Source: JAAYEL01 sp964345835
Lineage (GTDB): Bacteria > Bacillota > Clostridia > Tissierellales > Peptoniphilaceae
Length of the DNA stretch: 29,957 nt
Assembly: GCA_964345835.1 (NCBI GenBank)
Contig: CAYFSL010000012.1
Coordinates: 1 to 29,957 of the forward strand
Direction of reading: 5' to 3'
Shown: piece by piece, positions 9,095 through 17,548 of the stretch
Layout: every line of letters starts with the position of its first letter
How positions within the stretch are numbered: the stretch's first letter is position 1
Program-made: the position numbers and the translations under genes
The notes under the pieces: generated by a model
What the model was told of the DNA's origin: nothing
The model's database searches: none
What the model saw: only the letters and a program-made list of their open reading frames with translations

Positions 9095-9588
9095 TAGTTT
9101 TCACCCTTTTTATTTTCTTGTTCTTTTAATAATTCGTCTAAGTTAACTTCATCTATATATTTGTCTGAAAATAAGATTCCATTTAGGTGGTCAACTTCGT
9201 GACAGATACACCTAGCAAAAAGCCCTTTTGCTTCTATGGTATGTTCTTCTCCCTTTTCATCGAGATACTTAACTTTTATCTCACTTGGTCTTTCTACAGT
9301 CCCGTTAAAGTTAGGGACAGAAAGACAACCTTCGATATCGACTTCAGATCCTTTTTCTTCAAGGATTTCTGGGTTAATCATTTTATAAACCCCCTCACCA
9401 ACATCGACAGTAATAACCCTTCTCAGGATGCCAACTTGAGGAGCTGCTAGCCCAATCCCATTTGCCTTATACATGGTTTCAACCATGTCATCAAGTAGGC
9501 TAGTAATCCTTTCATTTATATTTTTGACCGGCTTAGATATTTTTCTCAAAAGCGGGTCTTCATCGGTTCTAATAACTCTTAAAGCCAT
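9094..9588 (-). CDS. def: Peptide deformylase
   Basis: Fe/Zn metalloenzyme that removes the formyl group from nascent proteins. The 164-residue protein carries the three family motifs: GIGLAAPQVG (44-53), EGCLSVP (86-92, ligand Cys88) and HEVDH (130-134, ligands His130 and His134, catalytic Glu131). Its length and EGCLSVP form resemble type-1 PDF more than the longer Gram-positive type-2 enzymes. A near-perfect Shine-Dalgarno (AAAGGAGG) precedes the ATG. It lies 40 nt after priA and directly before fmt. Confidence 0.96.
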   Translation of the reverse strand: MALRVIRTDEDPLLRKISKPVKNINERITSLLDDMVETMYKANGIGLAAPQVGILRRVITVDVGEGVYKMINPEILEEKGSEVDIEGCLSVPNFNGTVERPSEIKVKYLDEKGEEHTIEAKGLFARCICHEVDHLNGILFSDKYIDEVNLDELLKEQENKKGEN

Positions 9589-9628
9589 TTATCCTCCTTT
9601 ATATCCACTACCAATCCTGCAAGAATAT

Positions 9629-11998
9629 TTAATAAACAGAATCGGGATTAATGCTAAAATTTATATATACGTCATTTTTCTTTTCTATCTTATCCTTAAT
9701 ATGACGACCAAGCTGTAAAATATCGTCTATATTTTCACTTTTGATTATGACATTATATCTGTAATAATTATTTACTTTTTCTATGACACTTGGGGTTGGA
9801 CCTGTTAACTCTTTGATATTTAGAGAATGGTCTCTCCTATATTCCATAACCATTGAAATAATTTTTCTTGTCATTCCTATTGCTTTTTGCCTAGATTTAG
9901 AAGAGCAATTAATTATTAAGATATTTTGAAAAGGCGGATAAGAAAATCTCTTCCTTTTTTCTATCTCATACTTAAAAAACTCATAATAATTGTTTTTACT
10001 GCTAGTCTGGATTGCAAAGTTATCAGGTTTGTAGGTCTGTAGGACCACATAGCCCTTGTCATCTCCCCTTCCAGCCCTTCCAGACACCTGGGTTATAAGT
10101 TGGTAGGTCTTCTCAGATGACTTATAGTCGGGAAGGTTAAGGGATAGGTCAGCAGCCATAACACCGACCACTGTAACACCAGGAAAGTCTAACCCTTTAG
10201 CAAGCATCTGGGTTCCTATCAATATATCTATGTCCCGGTTTAACATCATATTATATACCCGGTCATAGTCCCTTTTATTAGTAATGGTATCTGCATCCAT
10301 CCTAAATATTTTTTTATCTGGGAAAAGCTTTATAGTCTCTTCTTCCAACTTTTCCGTCCCTGCCCCAAATTCCTTTATATATGAACTTCCGCAATTAGTA
10401 CAGACCTTTTTCCTCTTATTGGTTCTTCCGCAAAAGTGGCAGACTAAAAGGTCACTATGCTTATGGTAGGTCATTGAAACATCACAAGCCTCACACTTAT
10501 GGACATATCCACAAGACCTACAAAACACATAGGAAGTATGCCCCCTCTTATTCAAAAAGAGGATGACTTGTTGCTTATTGGCTAAAGCATTTTCCATCCT
10601 TTCTTTTAAAAGGTTGGAAAACATGGAGAAATTCTCATGCAAGAGCTCCTCCCTCATATCGACAATGTCAACCTGGGGTAGTTGAGAATTTGTCGCCCTC
10701 TTATTGAGCCTAATTAAGTCAAACTCCTTTTTATAGACCCTATACATAGAGTCTATAGAGGGGGTAGCCGTTCCCAAAACCAATTTAGCATTGAAATATT
10801 TGCTCCGTTCAACCGCTATATCAATAGCAGAATACTTGGGATTTTTATCGGACTTATAACTTGTCTCATGTTCCTCATCAATTACTATAAGACCCAGGTT
10901 TTCAAAGGGAGCGAAAATCGCTGATCTTGCTCCAACAACAATCTTAACCTTTTTTTGTTTGATCAGCCTCCACTGGTCATACCTTTCACTTATAGATAGC
11001 TTAGAATGCATTACAGCGATGTCCTTACCAAATCTCGACTGGAACCTCTGGATTGTCTGCGGGGTCAAGGAAATCTCGGGAACTAGGATAATTGCTTCCT
11101 TTCCCTTGTTGATAAACTCCTTAACCAGATTCAAATACACCTCGGTCTTTCCTGAACCTGTAATCCCATGGATTAAAAAATTTCTCTTATCAGAATTTAA
11201 TATCGTCTCTACAGCATTTTCCTGGTCTTCATTTAAGCCTATCCAAGAGTCCAAGCTAGCCTGATCATCTAAAACTTCCCTATAGTCCTCTTCTTTTCGG
11301 ACTTCTATCAGCCCCTTATCATACAAGGATTTTAGTGAACTAAGGCTTGCCTTGGTATCTGTAAGGAGGTCTTTCTTTTCACTTTCTCCATGTTCTAAAA
11401 GGTAATCAACAATCCTTTGTTGGGCCTTAGCATTTGATGGTAGACTTTCTCCTTCAACCAGGGATATAAAGTGCTTATACCTTATAGCAGCCTTTTTCAT
11501 CTTGCTATAATCCCTATATAAAACAAGGTCATCAACTAGGTCATTTAATTTAGACCTAGTAAAAACATTGGGAAAATATTCTTGAATTTCCTTGAATGTT
11601 TTAGCCTTAGTAAAAAATTCTTTTTCTTCTACAGTAAGCTGGTCTGCCTTAAGCCCTAAGGAAAAATATTCTTCAATCCTATCAATGCCCCCTGCAGGCA
11701 TAAGTGTCTGTATGGCTGACGAATAGTCAGATAGGTATTTATTTACCATAAATTCTACCAGGTCTACCTGGTCATCATTTAGAATTGGCTTTGAATCAAC
11801 TAGCTCAACTATTTCCTTGATTTTATCAGTGTCAATATCACTCTCATTTTTACTTAGGACAAATCCAAGGGTCAAGGTATTTGCCCTGCCAAAGGGTACT
11901 ATTACCCTTGTCCCCCTTTTGATTTCTTCAGGGTATATATAGGTAAAGGTCCGATCAAGCATGGAAGTCTTTGACTTAATAATTATGTTGTATAGCAT
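9629..11998 (-). CDS. priA: Primosomal replication-restart helicase N'
   Basis: SF2 3'-5' DNA helicase that recognises stalled forks and reloads the replisome. The 789-residue protein is in the normal range. It has the N-terminal 3' DNA-binding domain (about 1-100) and a winged-helix region (about 190-240). The helicase core follows, with Walker A GITGSGKT (278-285), DEEH Walker B (374-377) and GTATPS. A zinc-binding cysteine array (about 490-535, with repeated CxxC pairs) is inserted in the second lobe. QVSGRAGRG marks motif VI. The context, coaBC upstream and def downstream, matches Bacillus. Confidence 0.96.
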   Translation of the reverse strand: MLYNIIIKSKTSMLDRTFTYIYPEEIKRGTRVIVPFGRANTLTLGFVLSKNESDIDTDKIKEIVELVDSKPILNDDQVDLVEFMVNKYLSDYSSAIQTLMPAGGIDRIEEYFSLGLKADQLTVEEKEFFTKAKTFKEIQEYFPNVFTRSKLNDLVDDLVLYRDYSKMKKAAIRYKHFISLVEGESLPSNAKAQQRIVDYLLEHGESEKKDLLTDTKASLSSLKSLYDKGLIEVRKEEDYREVLDDQASLDSWIGLNEDQENAVETILNSDKRNFLIHGITGSGKTEVYLNLVKEFINKGKEAIILVPEISLTPQTIQRFQSRFGKDIAVMHSKLSISERYDQWRLIKQKKVKIVVGARSAIFAPFENLGLIVIDEEHETSYKSDKNPKYSAIDIAVERSKYFNAKLVLGTATPSIDSMYRVYKKEFDLIRLNKRATNSQLPQVDIVDMREELLHENFSMFSNLLKERMENALANKQQVILFLNKRGHTSYVFCRSCGYVHKCEACDVSMTYHKHSDLLVCHFCGRTNKRKKVCTNCGSSYIKEFGAGTEKLEEETIKLFPDKKIFRMDADTITNKRDYDRVYNMMLNRDIDILIGTQMLAKGLDFPGVTVVGVMAADLSLNLPDYKSSEKTYQLITQVSGRAGRGDDKGYVVLQTYKPDNFAIQTSSKNNYYEFFKYEIEKRKRFSYPPFQNILIINCSSKSRQKAIGMTRKIISMVMEYRRDHSLNIKELTGPTPSVIEKVNNYYRYNVIIKSENIDDILQLGRHIKDKIEKKNDVYINFSINPDSVY

Positions 11999-12005
11999 AT
12001 ATCAC

Positions 12006-13187
12006 CTAAATTAGGTCAAGTATAATGTTTGCTACGTCTCCCTTAGGCATCTTTTCATATTCTTTGACGCTATCTTTCCCTATAATACTTATTATGTTTG
12101 TATCATAGTTAAATCCAGCCCCTTCCTTACTCACATCATTTGCGACCACGTAGTCAACATTCTTAGATACCAGTTTTTTTCTTGCATTTTCAACTACATT
12201 GTTAGTTTCTGCTGCAAAACCGATAAGCTTCTTATCCTTTTTTATCTTTCCAAATTTTTTCAAGATGTCCTCAGTCTTAACCATATTTAAGCTAAGAGTC
12301 TTTGAATCATCTTCCTTCTTATATTTCTTATCGAAGGTTTCTTCAAAGGCAAAATCTACTGGGGCAACCGCCATTATCAAGGCATCCGCTTCTTCAAAAT
12401 TATCTTCTATAGCCTGGGTCAGTTCTTCATTGGTCCTGATATTTATCCTGTTAACCCCATTTACATCTGGAGTTGTAACCCTACCAGTAATATAGGTAAC
12501 TTCTGCGCCCCTTTTCCTAGCTTCATTAGCTAGATGGTAGCCAGTCTTTCCAGAGGAGTCATTGGTAATAAATCTCACTGGGTCCATTCTTGCAATTGTA
12601 GCACCGGCAGTGACTATTATCCTCTTTCCTATAAGGTCTTTTTCAGTGAAATAGACCTCAAGCCAGTCGATAATATCATCAGGAGAAGCCATTTTACCTT
12701 TACCAAAAGTGTTACATGCTAAATGACCCACAACTGAGTCAATAAAGGAGTAACCAAGCTCCCTAAGGCTAGAAATATTCCTCTGAGTTATTGGATTTTC
12801 CAGCATGTTAGTATTCATAGCTAAGGTAAAGGCAACTGGAGATTTTGAAGCTAAAATTGTTGCAGTCAATAAGTTATCTGCAATTCCTGCATTGACCTTA
12901 GCAATTGTATTTGCAGTTGCAGGTGCAACTAATAACAGGTCAACATCATTAGTAATGTCTATATGAAGAACCTTTCCAGGGTGGAGCCACATATCGGTAT
13001 ATACGGTGTTGTCAGAAATTGTTTCAAAAGTTATCGGATTGATAAATTTGCATGCTTCTTCCGTCATTATAACCTGAACTTCACAGCCAAGTTTTTTTAA
13101 CTTACTTATCAAGTCCAACACCTTATAAATGGCTATTCCACTAGTAACACCAATAAGGATTTTTTTTCCCTTTAGTCTACTATTCAT
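12006..13187 (-). CDS. coaBC: Bifunctional PPC decarboxylase / phosphopantothenate-cysteine ligase
   Basis: Makes 4'-phosphopantetheine for coenzyme A: CoaB joins phosphopantothenate to cysteine and CoaC decarboxylates the product with FMN. I chose the ATG at 13187 (393 residues), which overlaps rpoZ by 8 nt, over an in-frame TTG at 13199. With the ATG start the CoaC residues fall at His75, Asn125 and Cys158, exactly the E. coli Dfp numbering. CoaC occupies about 1-185, with APATANT and LACNTFGKGKM. CoaB follows with TAGAT, DPVRFITN and SSGKTG. The family usually has TAGGT, so Ala replaces one glycine. No ideal ribosome site fits either start. Confidence 0.92.
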   Translation of the reverse strand: MNSRLKGKKILIGVTSGIAIYKVLDLISKLKKLGCEVQVIMTEEACKFINPITFETISDNTVYTDMWLHPGKVLHIDITNDVDLLLVAPATANTIAKVNAGIADNLLTATILASKSPVAFTLAMNTNMLENPITQRNISSLRELGYSFIDSVVGHLACNTFGKGKMASPDDIIDWLEVYFTEKDLIGKRIIVTAGATIARMDPVRFITNDSSGKTGYHLANEARKRGAEVTYITGRVTTPDVNGVNRINIRTNEELTQAIEDNFEEADALIMAVAPVDFAFEETFDKKYKKEDDSKTLSLNMVKTEDILKKFGKIKKDKKLIGFAAETNNVVENARKKLVSKNVDYVVANDVSKEGAGFNYDTNIISIIGKDSVKEYEKMPKGDVANIILDLI

Positions 13188-13371
13188 CGTCTTTTTCAAC
13201 CTTTCCAGCCATTATTTCATTAATGGCAATTGTTACAGGCTTAACCCCTGTTCCCTTTACAAAAGGCTCATCTCCATCGATAATTTCCTTAGCCCTTTTT
13301 GCTGCCATCATGGCAATCTTATACCTACTCTTACTAATTTCTTCTAATTCTCTAAATGATGGATTTATCAT
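13180..13371 (-). CDS. rpoZ: RNA polymerase omega subunit
   Basis: Small subunit that helps fold and hold the beta' subunit of RNA polymerase. It has only 63 residues, but the conserved core is clear: NPSFREL near the start, SRYKIAMMAAKRAKEI (15-30), and an AINEIMAGK block near the end. It sits 23 nt after gmk and overlaps the coaBC start, the classic gmk-rpoZ-coaBC order. An AAGGAAG ribosome site precedes the ATG. Confidence 0.93.
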   Translation of the reverse strand: MINPSFRELEEISKSRYKIAMMAAKRAKEIIDGDEPFVKGTGVKPVTIAINEIMAGKVEKDDE

Positions 13372-13394
13372 AATATCTTCCTTTCACCTTATTT

Positions 13395-13967
13395 TTACTT
13401 ATCTGCTCTAATATCCTTCTCATAATCCAGGAAGTGGTCTAGCCTGTCAACCGCCGCTTCCACCTCGTCGTTTAATAGAAAATAGTCGTACATGACTATG
13501 GATTTAAATTCATTAATTGAATTGCCAATCCTCAGATTTACATCTTCTTCCTTTTCCGTCCCCCTTTTTCTAAGCCTTTCTTCGATAGTCTTCATACTTG
13601 GCGGGATAACAAAAACATAGACGGCATTTTCAAAATTTTCTTTAATCTGCTTTGCCCCTTGGACATCAATCTCAAGAACAACTATATTACCCTTATTTAT
13701 CTCATCCTCAACAAATTGCTTGGGAGTCCCATACTTATTACCATGGACCAGGGCACTTTCTAGGAGCATGTCTTCTTTGACCAACTTATCAAATTCTTCC
13801 TCGCTCTTAAAGAAATAGTCAACTCCATCTTCTTCTCCTTCACGTATATACCTTGTAGTGGCGGATATAGACAGCCTAAGGTCCTTCCTCCTAGCTAAAA
13901 GTTCCTTTACAATAGTTCCCTTTCCAACACCTGATGGCCCAGAAATAACACATAAAAATCCTTTCAT
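13395..13967 (-). CDS. gmk: Guanylate kinase
   Basis: Phosphorylates GMP to GDP with ATP. The 190-residue protein has the P-loop GPSGVGKG (10-17), the GMP-binding region with SATTRYIREGEEDGVDY, and the lid region with VLEIDVQGAKQ. The RLRKRGTE segment matches the arginine-rich ADP-binding motif. It starts 8 nt after the yicC stop. In Bacillus remA lies between these two genes, and it is absent here. Confidence 0.97.
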   Translation of the reverse strand: MKGFLCVISGPSGVGKGTIVKELLARRKDLRLSISATTRYIREGEEDGVDYFFKSEEEFDKLVKEDMLLESALVHGNKYGTPKQFVEDEINKGNIVVLEIDVQGAKQIKENFENAVYVFVIPPSMKTIEERLRKRGTEKEEDVNLRIGNSINEFKSIVMYDYFLLNDEVEAAVDRLDHFLDYEKDIRADK

Positions 13968-13975
13968 CTTAGCTC

Positions 13976-14857
13976 CTACTCTATATTTTGCACTTGCTCT
14001 TTTATCTTTTCTATCAAGGTCTTTTGTTCAATCACTATAATTGTAAGCTCTTCCTTGCTCGACTTTGATCCAATAGTATTAGTCTCCCTAAGCATCTCCT
14101 GGGTAATAAAGTCAAGTTTCTTACCAATAGCATCCTTCCCATCCAAAGCCTTCCTAAATTGATCTATATGGGAAGCCATCCTAGAGATTTCCTCTTGAAT
14201 ATCAGCCCTATCCGCATAAAAAACTATCTCATTAGCTAGCCTATCCTCATCGATTACGCTCTTGTCATCTAAGAGCTTACCTATAGACTCTTCAAGCTTT
14301 TTCTTGTATTCACTAGTGAAATCCTTGGTCAAGTTTTTTATATTCAATAGGTTATCTTCGATTCCTCCTATAAGACTTAGTAATTCATTTTTAAGGTTTA
14401 CCCCTTCTGCCAGCCTCATTTCTTTTAGGTCATCAATGGCTGTAGCAAGTGTCGATAAGATAATATTAGAAATATATTCTTGGTCAAGGTCTTCCGCCTC
14501 ATAGCTAAGAACATCCTCATTTCTTAGGATATCGTTTAGGCTGATCCTACTATCTATCTTAGTATGCTTAATAATTGACTCAAGCTTCTCCTTCATATCA
14601 AGGGCTGCATCTAGGTCAACATTAATATTACTCTTAGTGATATTTCTCTTAGAAGTCCTTATAAAGACATCAACCCTTCCCCTTGAAAGTTTTTCTTTAA
14701 TGAGCTTTCTAATCTTGTCTTCTAAAAAATTAAATTGGTTGGGCATCCTGATAGATATATCAAGATACCTGCTGTTAATAGATTTTACTTCAATATCAAG
14801 GGATAGGTTTTCATCTTCAAAAGCCTCTCTCCCATAGCCTGTCATTGATCTAATCAT
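13976..14857 (-). CDS. yicC: YicC-family endoribonuclease
   Basis: Member of the YicC/YloC family, described in E. coli and Bacillus as an endoribonuclease involved in small-RNA and mRNA turnover. The 293-residue protein begins with the diagnostic MIRSMTGYGR. It has VKSINSRYLDI and RMPN near the N-terminus and ends with the DUF1732 region (QEMLRETNTIGSKS, then a helical EQKTLIEKIKEQVQNIE tail). It is the first gene of the long operon, with its own promoter and a GGAGG ribosome site 5 nt before the ATG. Confidence 0.93.
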   Translation of the reverse strand: MIRSMTGYGREAFEDENLSLDIEVKSINSRYLDISIRMPNQFNFLEDKIRKLIKEKLSRGRVDVFIRTSKRNITKSNINVDLDAALDMKEKLESIIKHTKIDSRISLNDILRNEDVLSYEAEDLDQEYISNIILSTLATAIDDLKEMRLAEGVNLKNELLSLIGGIEDNLLNIKNLTKDFTSEYKKKLEESIGKLLDDKSVIDEDRLANEIVFYADRADIQEEISRMASHIDQFRKALDGKDAIGKKLDFITQEMLRETNTIGSKSSKEELTIIVIEQKTLIEKIKEQVQNIE

Positions 14858-14877
14858 ATCTACCTCCGTATCATTTC

Positions 14878-14905
14878 AGTTTACATCAGAATATATAAAA
14901 GTCAA
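14878..14905 (-). promoter_or_regulatory. Promoter of the yicC-to-thiN operon
   Basis: On the minus strand a -35 TTGACT (14905-14900) and a -10-like TAAACT (14883-14878) are separated by 16 bp. They lie just upstream of yicC and its GGAGG site (14867-14863). It is the only good candidate in the 117-bp divergent spacer for the 15-gene operon. The -35 is strong and the -10 weak. Confidence 0.5.
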
Positions 14906-14923
14906 GGACTTTATTAAATATAT

Positions 14924-14968
14924 TTAACACTTACGGCTAATATTTATGTTATCATATATGTTGGAGGT
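14924..14968 (+). promoter_or_regulatory. rqcH promoter and ribosome-binding site
   Basis: TTAACA (14924-14929), a 17-bp spacer and TGTTAT (14947-14952) form a modest promoter. A strong GGAGGT ribosome site (14963-14968) lies 6 nt before the rqcH ATG. If the -10 is correct, the untranslated leader is very short. Confidence 0.45.
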
Positions 14969-14974
14969 ATTTAT

Positions 14975-16717
14975 ATGACAATAGACGGAATATGCCTACA
15001 TGCAATAGTTAGTGAGCTTAGGTCTAAACTAATCAGTGGTAGGCTACAAAAAATCAACCAAATTAATAAAAATCTTTTACTATTAACCATATATACAGAT
15101 AAAAATTATAAATTGGTCCTTTCTTCAAATTCCCAAGATCCCAGGATCCACATAAGTAACCAGGCCTTTTCTAATCCCCCAAGTCCCAGTAATTTTACTA
15201 TGATCTTAAGAAAACACCTGATAAATTCCAGACTAAGGGACATCAGGCAAAATGGTTTGGATAGGACGGTTGAACTAATCTTTGACGGTAAAAATGAATT
15301 GGGACTTGATACCGAAAGAAGGCTTGTAATTGACCTTATGGGCAGGCAGTCCAACATAGTCTTAATTGATGAAAATAGAAAGGTAATAGAGGCTATTACA
15401 AGGGTATCTCACGACATGAGCAGGGTTCGGGCAATTTATCCGGGTACCATTCTCGACCAACTAAAATCAGACAAGGTTGATATCCTCGAATCTGATAGTA
15501 CTCTTGATGACCTAGACATAGCGGACAATCTACAGGCCTTTAAAATCTTCTATAGCTTTTTTACCGGCTTCTCCCCCGTTATTGGCAGAGAGATATGTTA
15601 TAGGGCCGATGTTGATTCCAAGAGAAACTATGGAAGCCTTTCTAATGAAGAAAAGATAGCTTTAAATAAAGCCTTCATCGAAATAAGAGACCTTATCAGA
15701 AATGAAGATTTCAATCCCAAGCTAATTTATCAAAATGACAGACTAAGCTCTTTCTACTGTATGGACCTAACCCACCTTGGAAATGAAGGGAAATACTTTT
15801 CCACCATGTCTGAAACCCTAGACACATATTACCTAGAAAATTCAAATGATGACTCCTTAAATCAAAATAAAAAAAATCTCCTTCAGGAACTAGAAAAATT
15901 AGTCGAAAAAAAATCCAATAAACTAGACCTAATGAGATCTGACCTTGAAAAATCTAAGGGCTTTGATAAGGAGAACCAGGAGGCAGAAGTTCTTTCAGCT
16001 AATGTTTTTCAGGTTAAAAAAGGGATGAAAGAAATTTCTTTAATAAACTATTACACTAATGAAGAGCTATCTATCCCCCTTGACCCTAAATTAGACCCCT
16101 GGCAAAATGTTGAGAAAAAATATAAGAAGTCAAAAAAACATAAAAGATCCTACAATATGCTTAAGAAATCAATTCCCCTACAGATAGAAGAATGTTCTTA
16201 TTTAAGGGCTATAACCAGACAAATCAATCATGTGTCTGACCTCGACGAGCTTGGAGAAATCAGGGAAGAGTTGGTTGGTCAGGGCTATCTAAAAGATAAG
16301 AGGAAAAAGAAGCACAAAAAGAGGAAAGAATCCCAGTCTAGAGCCTATAAGTTTTTAACAGAGGATGGGTCTACTATTTTTGTCGGGAAAAATAATAAGC
16401 AAAATGAGCAAATCACCTTAAAAGATGCTTCGAAAGAAGACTATTTCTTCCATGTTAAGGACCTTCCTGGCTCCCATGTAATTCTTACAAATGACCGAGG
16501 AGTTTACACCGAAAAAGACTTCTTAGCTGCCGGCTATCTGGCTGCAAAGTATTCTAAGTTTGGGGATGAAAAATACTTGGATGTAGACTACACCAAGAGA
16601 AAGAATGTATTTAAAGCAAAAGGAGCAAAGCCGGGCATGGTATACTACAATGACTTTAAGACCATAAGAATTGACCTTGAAGAAACCATATCTGGTCTAA
16701 AAGAAATAAAAGATTAG
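14975..16717 (+). CDS. rqcH: Ribosome quality-control factor RqcH (NFACT family)
   Basis: Bacterial relative of eukaryotic Rqc2/NEMF. It binds stalled 50S-peptidyl-tRNA complexes and directs C-terminal alanine tailing. The family was earlier annotated as fibronectin-binding protein A. The 580-residue length is typical. The NFACT-N domain begins MTIDGICLHAIVSEL, and the Asp-Arg pair required for tRNA binding and tailing in Bacillus RqcH is present as Asp96-Arg97 in GLDRTVEL. A long coiled coil follows (about 285-345). A very basic stretch (about 430-450) then leads to the NFACT-R domain (about 455-540) with HVKDLPGSHVI. It is transcribed away from the yicC operon and ends at a strong terminator. 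Confidence 0.95.
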   Translation: MTIDGICLHAIVSELRSKLISGRLQKINQINKNLLLLTIYTDKNYKLVLSSNSQDPRIHISNQAFSNPPSPSNFTMILRKHLINSRLRDIRQNGLDRTVELIFDGKNELGLDTERRLVIDLMGRQSNIVLIDENRKVIEAITRVSHDMSRVRAIYPGTILDQLKSDKVDILESDSTLDDLDIADNLQAFKIFYSFFTGFSPVIGREICYRADVDSKRNYGSLSNEEKIALNKAFIEIRDLIRNEDFNPKLIYQNDRLSSFYCMDLTHLGNEGKYFSTMSETLDTYYLENSNDDSLNQNKKNLLQELEKLVEKKSNKLDLMRSDLEKSKGFDKENQEAEVLSANVFQVKKGMKEISLINYYTNEELSIPLDPKLDPWQNVEKKYKKSKKHKRSYNMLKKSIPLQIEECSYLRAITRQINHVSDLDELGEIREELVGQGYLKDKRKKKHKKRKESQSRAYKFLTEDGSTIFVGKNNKQNEQITLKDASKEDYFFHVKDLPGSHVILTNDRGVYTEKDFLAAGYLAAKYSKFGDEKYLDVDYTKRKNVFKAKGAKPGMVYYNDFKTIRIDLEETISGLKEIKD

Positions 16718-16794
16718 AAAAAGAATGAGCATTATAACATATTAAAAGCTAACCCTGGCAGCCAATTTAATATTACAGCTTCTGAGGCACTAAA

Positions 16795-16878
16795 AAAGCA
16801 CAGTCCTCTTAATTTCCTGAAGCTTGATTTGACAAGTTATAGGAAACCTTTAGGGCTGTGCTTTCTTTATATTTTTTT
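16795..16878. terminator. Large bidirectional terminator between rqcH and the 112-residue gene
   Basis: A 13-bp stem with one G-T pair joins 16795-16807 and 16852-16864. Its 44-nt interior contains a second stem (TTTCCT 16813-16818 with AGGAAA 16841-16846) and an inner imperfect AAGCTTG/CAAGTT pairing. Seven T (16872-16878) follow on the plus strand. A run of A before the stem (16792-16797) gives a U tract for minus-strand transcripts, so it can end both convergent genes. Confidence 0.85.
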
Positions 16879-16892
16879 GTAAATCCATAATT

Positions 16893-17231
16893 CTATGCTA
16901 AAAATTCTTTAACATTCTTAATTAACTTATGACTGATATCATCTCTTTCTATTAATTTTTCTAGGAAATCACGTTGAAGGTCATTGACTTCTAAGGACTC
17001 ATCCATAACAAGATCATCCCCTGTAAATAGGATGTGTCCAAGAGAAAGAGTAAAATTAACCTCATCAAGAGCCTTATTTTCTTCCTTAAAAGCCTTGTAA
17101 TCTTCCTCTAAGCCATATTTTTCAATCAACTTTTTAGCTAGATCCTTGTGGAAATACCTATCACAGTCGTAGAATACCCCCTCTTGATCTAATGTTCCAA
17201 CTAATTTTAATCCGTTATCCTTTAATATCAT
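16893..17231 (-). CDS. Hypothetical protein, 112 residues
   Basis: Not recognised. A perfect AGGAGG ribosome site precedes the ATG and the frame is open to a terminator, so it is probably expressed. The protein is small, acidic, and has no signal peptide or membrane segment. The N-terminal third reads like a beta-rich segment (GLKLVGTLDQEGVFYDCDRYF). Two amphipathic, Lys/Glu-rich helices follow (about 29-55 and 82-110). There is one cysteine. It stands alone, convergent with rqcH and downstream of the znu operon, so context gives no functional clue. Confidence 0.7.
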   Translation of the reverse strand: MILKDNGLKLVGTLDQEGVFYDCDRYFHKDLAKKLIEKYGLEEDYKAFKEENKALDEVNFTLSLGHILFTGDDLVMDESLEVNDLQRDFLEKLIERDDISHKLIKNVKEFLA

Positions 17232-17548
17232 CTTATTCCTCCTCTTTAACTATAATTAACTTTATATATTATATATGCTGGCGGGTATCCAACCAGCTAT
17301 TTTTTTCATAATTTATTTTATTCCTTACAAAATTAGACTAAAGCAGTCTATTAAAGGCTTACAAAGCCTTCTTATACAATTTATCTCTTTGAAGACCATA
17401 TTCTACTACAATTTAATCAAAGATTCAACCATATTCTTTAATTAAAAATATTAAAAATTTAAATACTAAACACTAAAAGAAAGTTCCCTCTAAACACTAA
17501 TAAAAACAACAGCCAATAAAAAAGTGCCAGAAAATCTGACACCATGAC
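17232..17548. other. 317-bp spacer with inverted repeats upstream of the 112-residue gene
   Basis: No open frame of note. It holds the AGGAGG site of the 112-residue gene and a possible minus-strand -10 TATAAT (17273-17268). Three inverted repeats lie upstream: GCTGG/CCAGC (17277-17297), TAGACT/AGTCTA (17334-17350) and a perfect AAGGCTT/AAGCCTT (17354-17370). An 11-bp direct repeat CTAAACACTAA occurs at 17466-17476 and 17490-17500. The znuB terminator closes the left end of the upstream operon. Confidence 0.6.
17518..17542 (-). terminator. Rho-independent terminator of the znu operon
   Basis: On the minus strand, just after the znuB stop, GTGTCAG and CTGGCAC form a 7-bp stem with one G-T pair around a 5-nt loop. 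Six T follow directly. Confidence 0.9.

Noticed and set aside
13188..13199. TTG start for coaBC at 13199
   Set aside because: The ATG at 13187 puts His75, Asn125 and Cys158 in E. coli Dfp numbering and fits the usual N-terminus better.
17277..17306. Plus-strand Rho-independent terminator (GCTGG/CCAGC plus T7)
   Set aside because: The nearest plus-strand gene already ends at a strong terminator 400 bp before; I keep it only as an inverted repeat near the orphan gene promoter.
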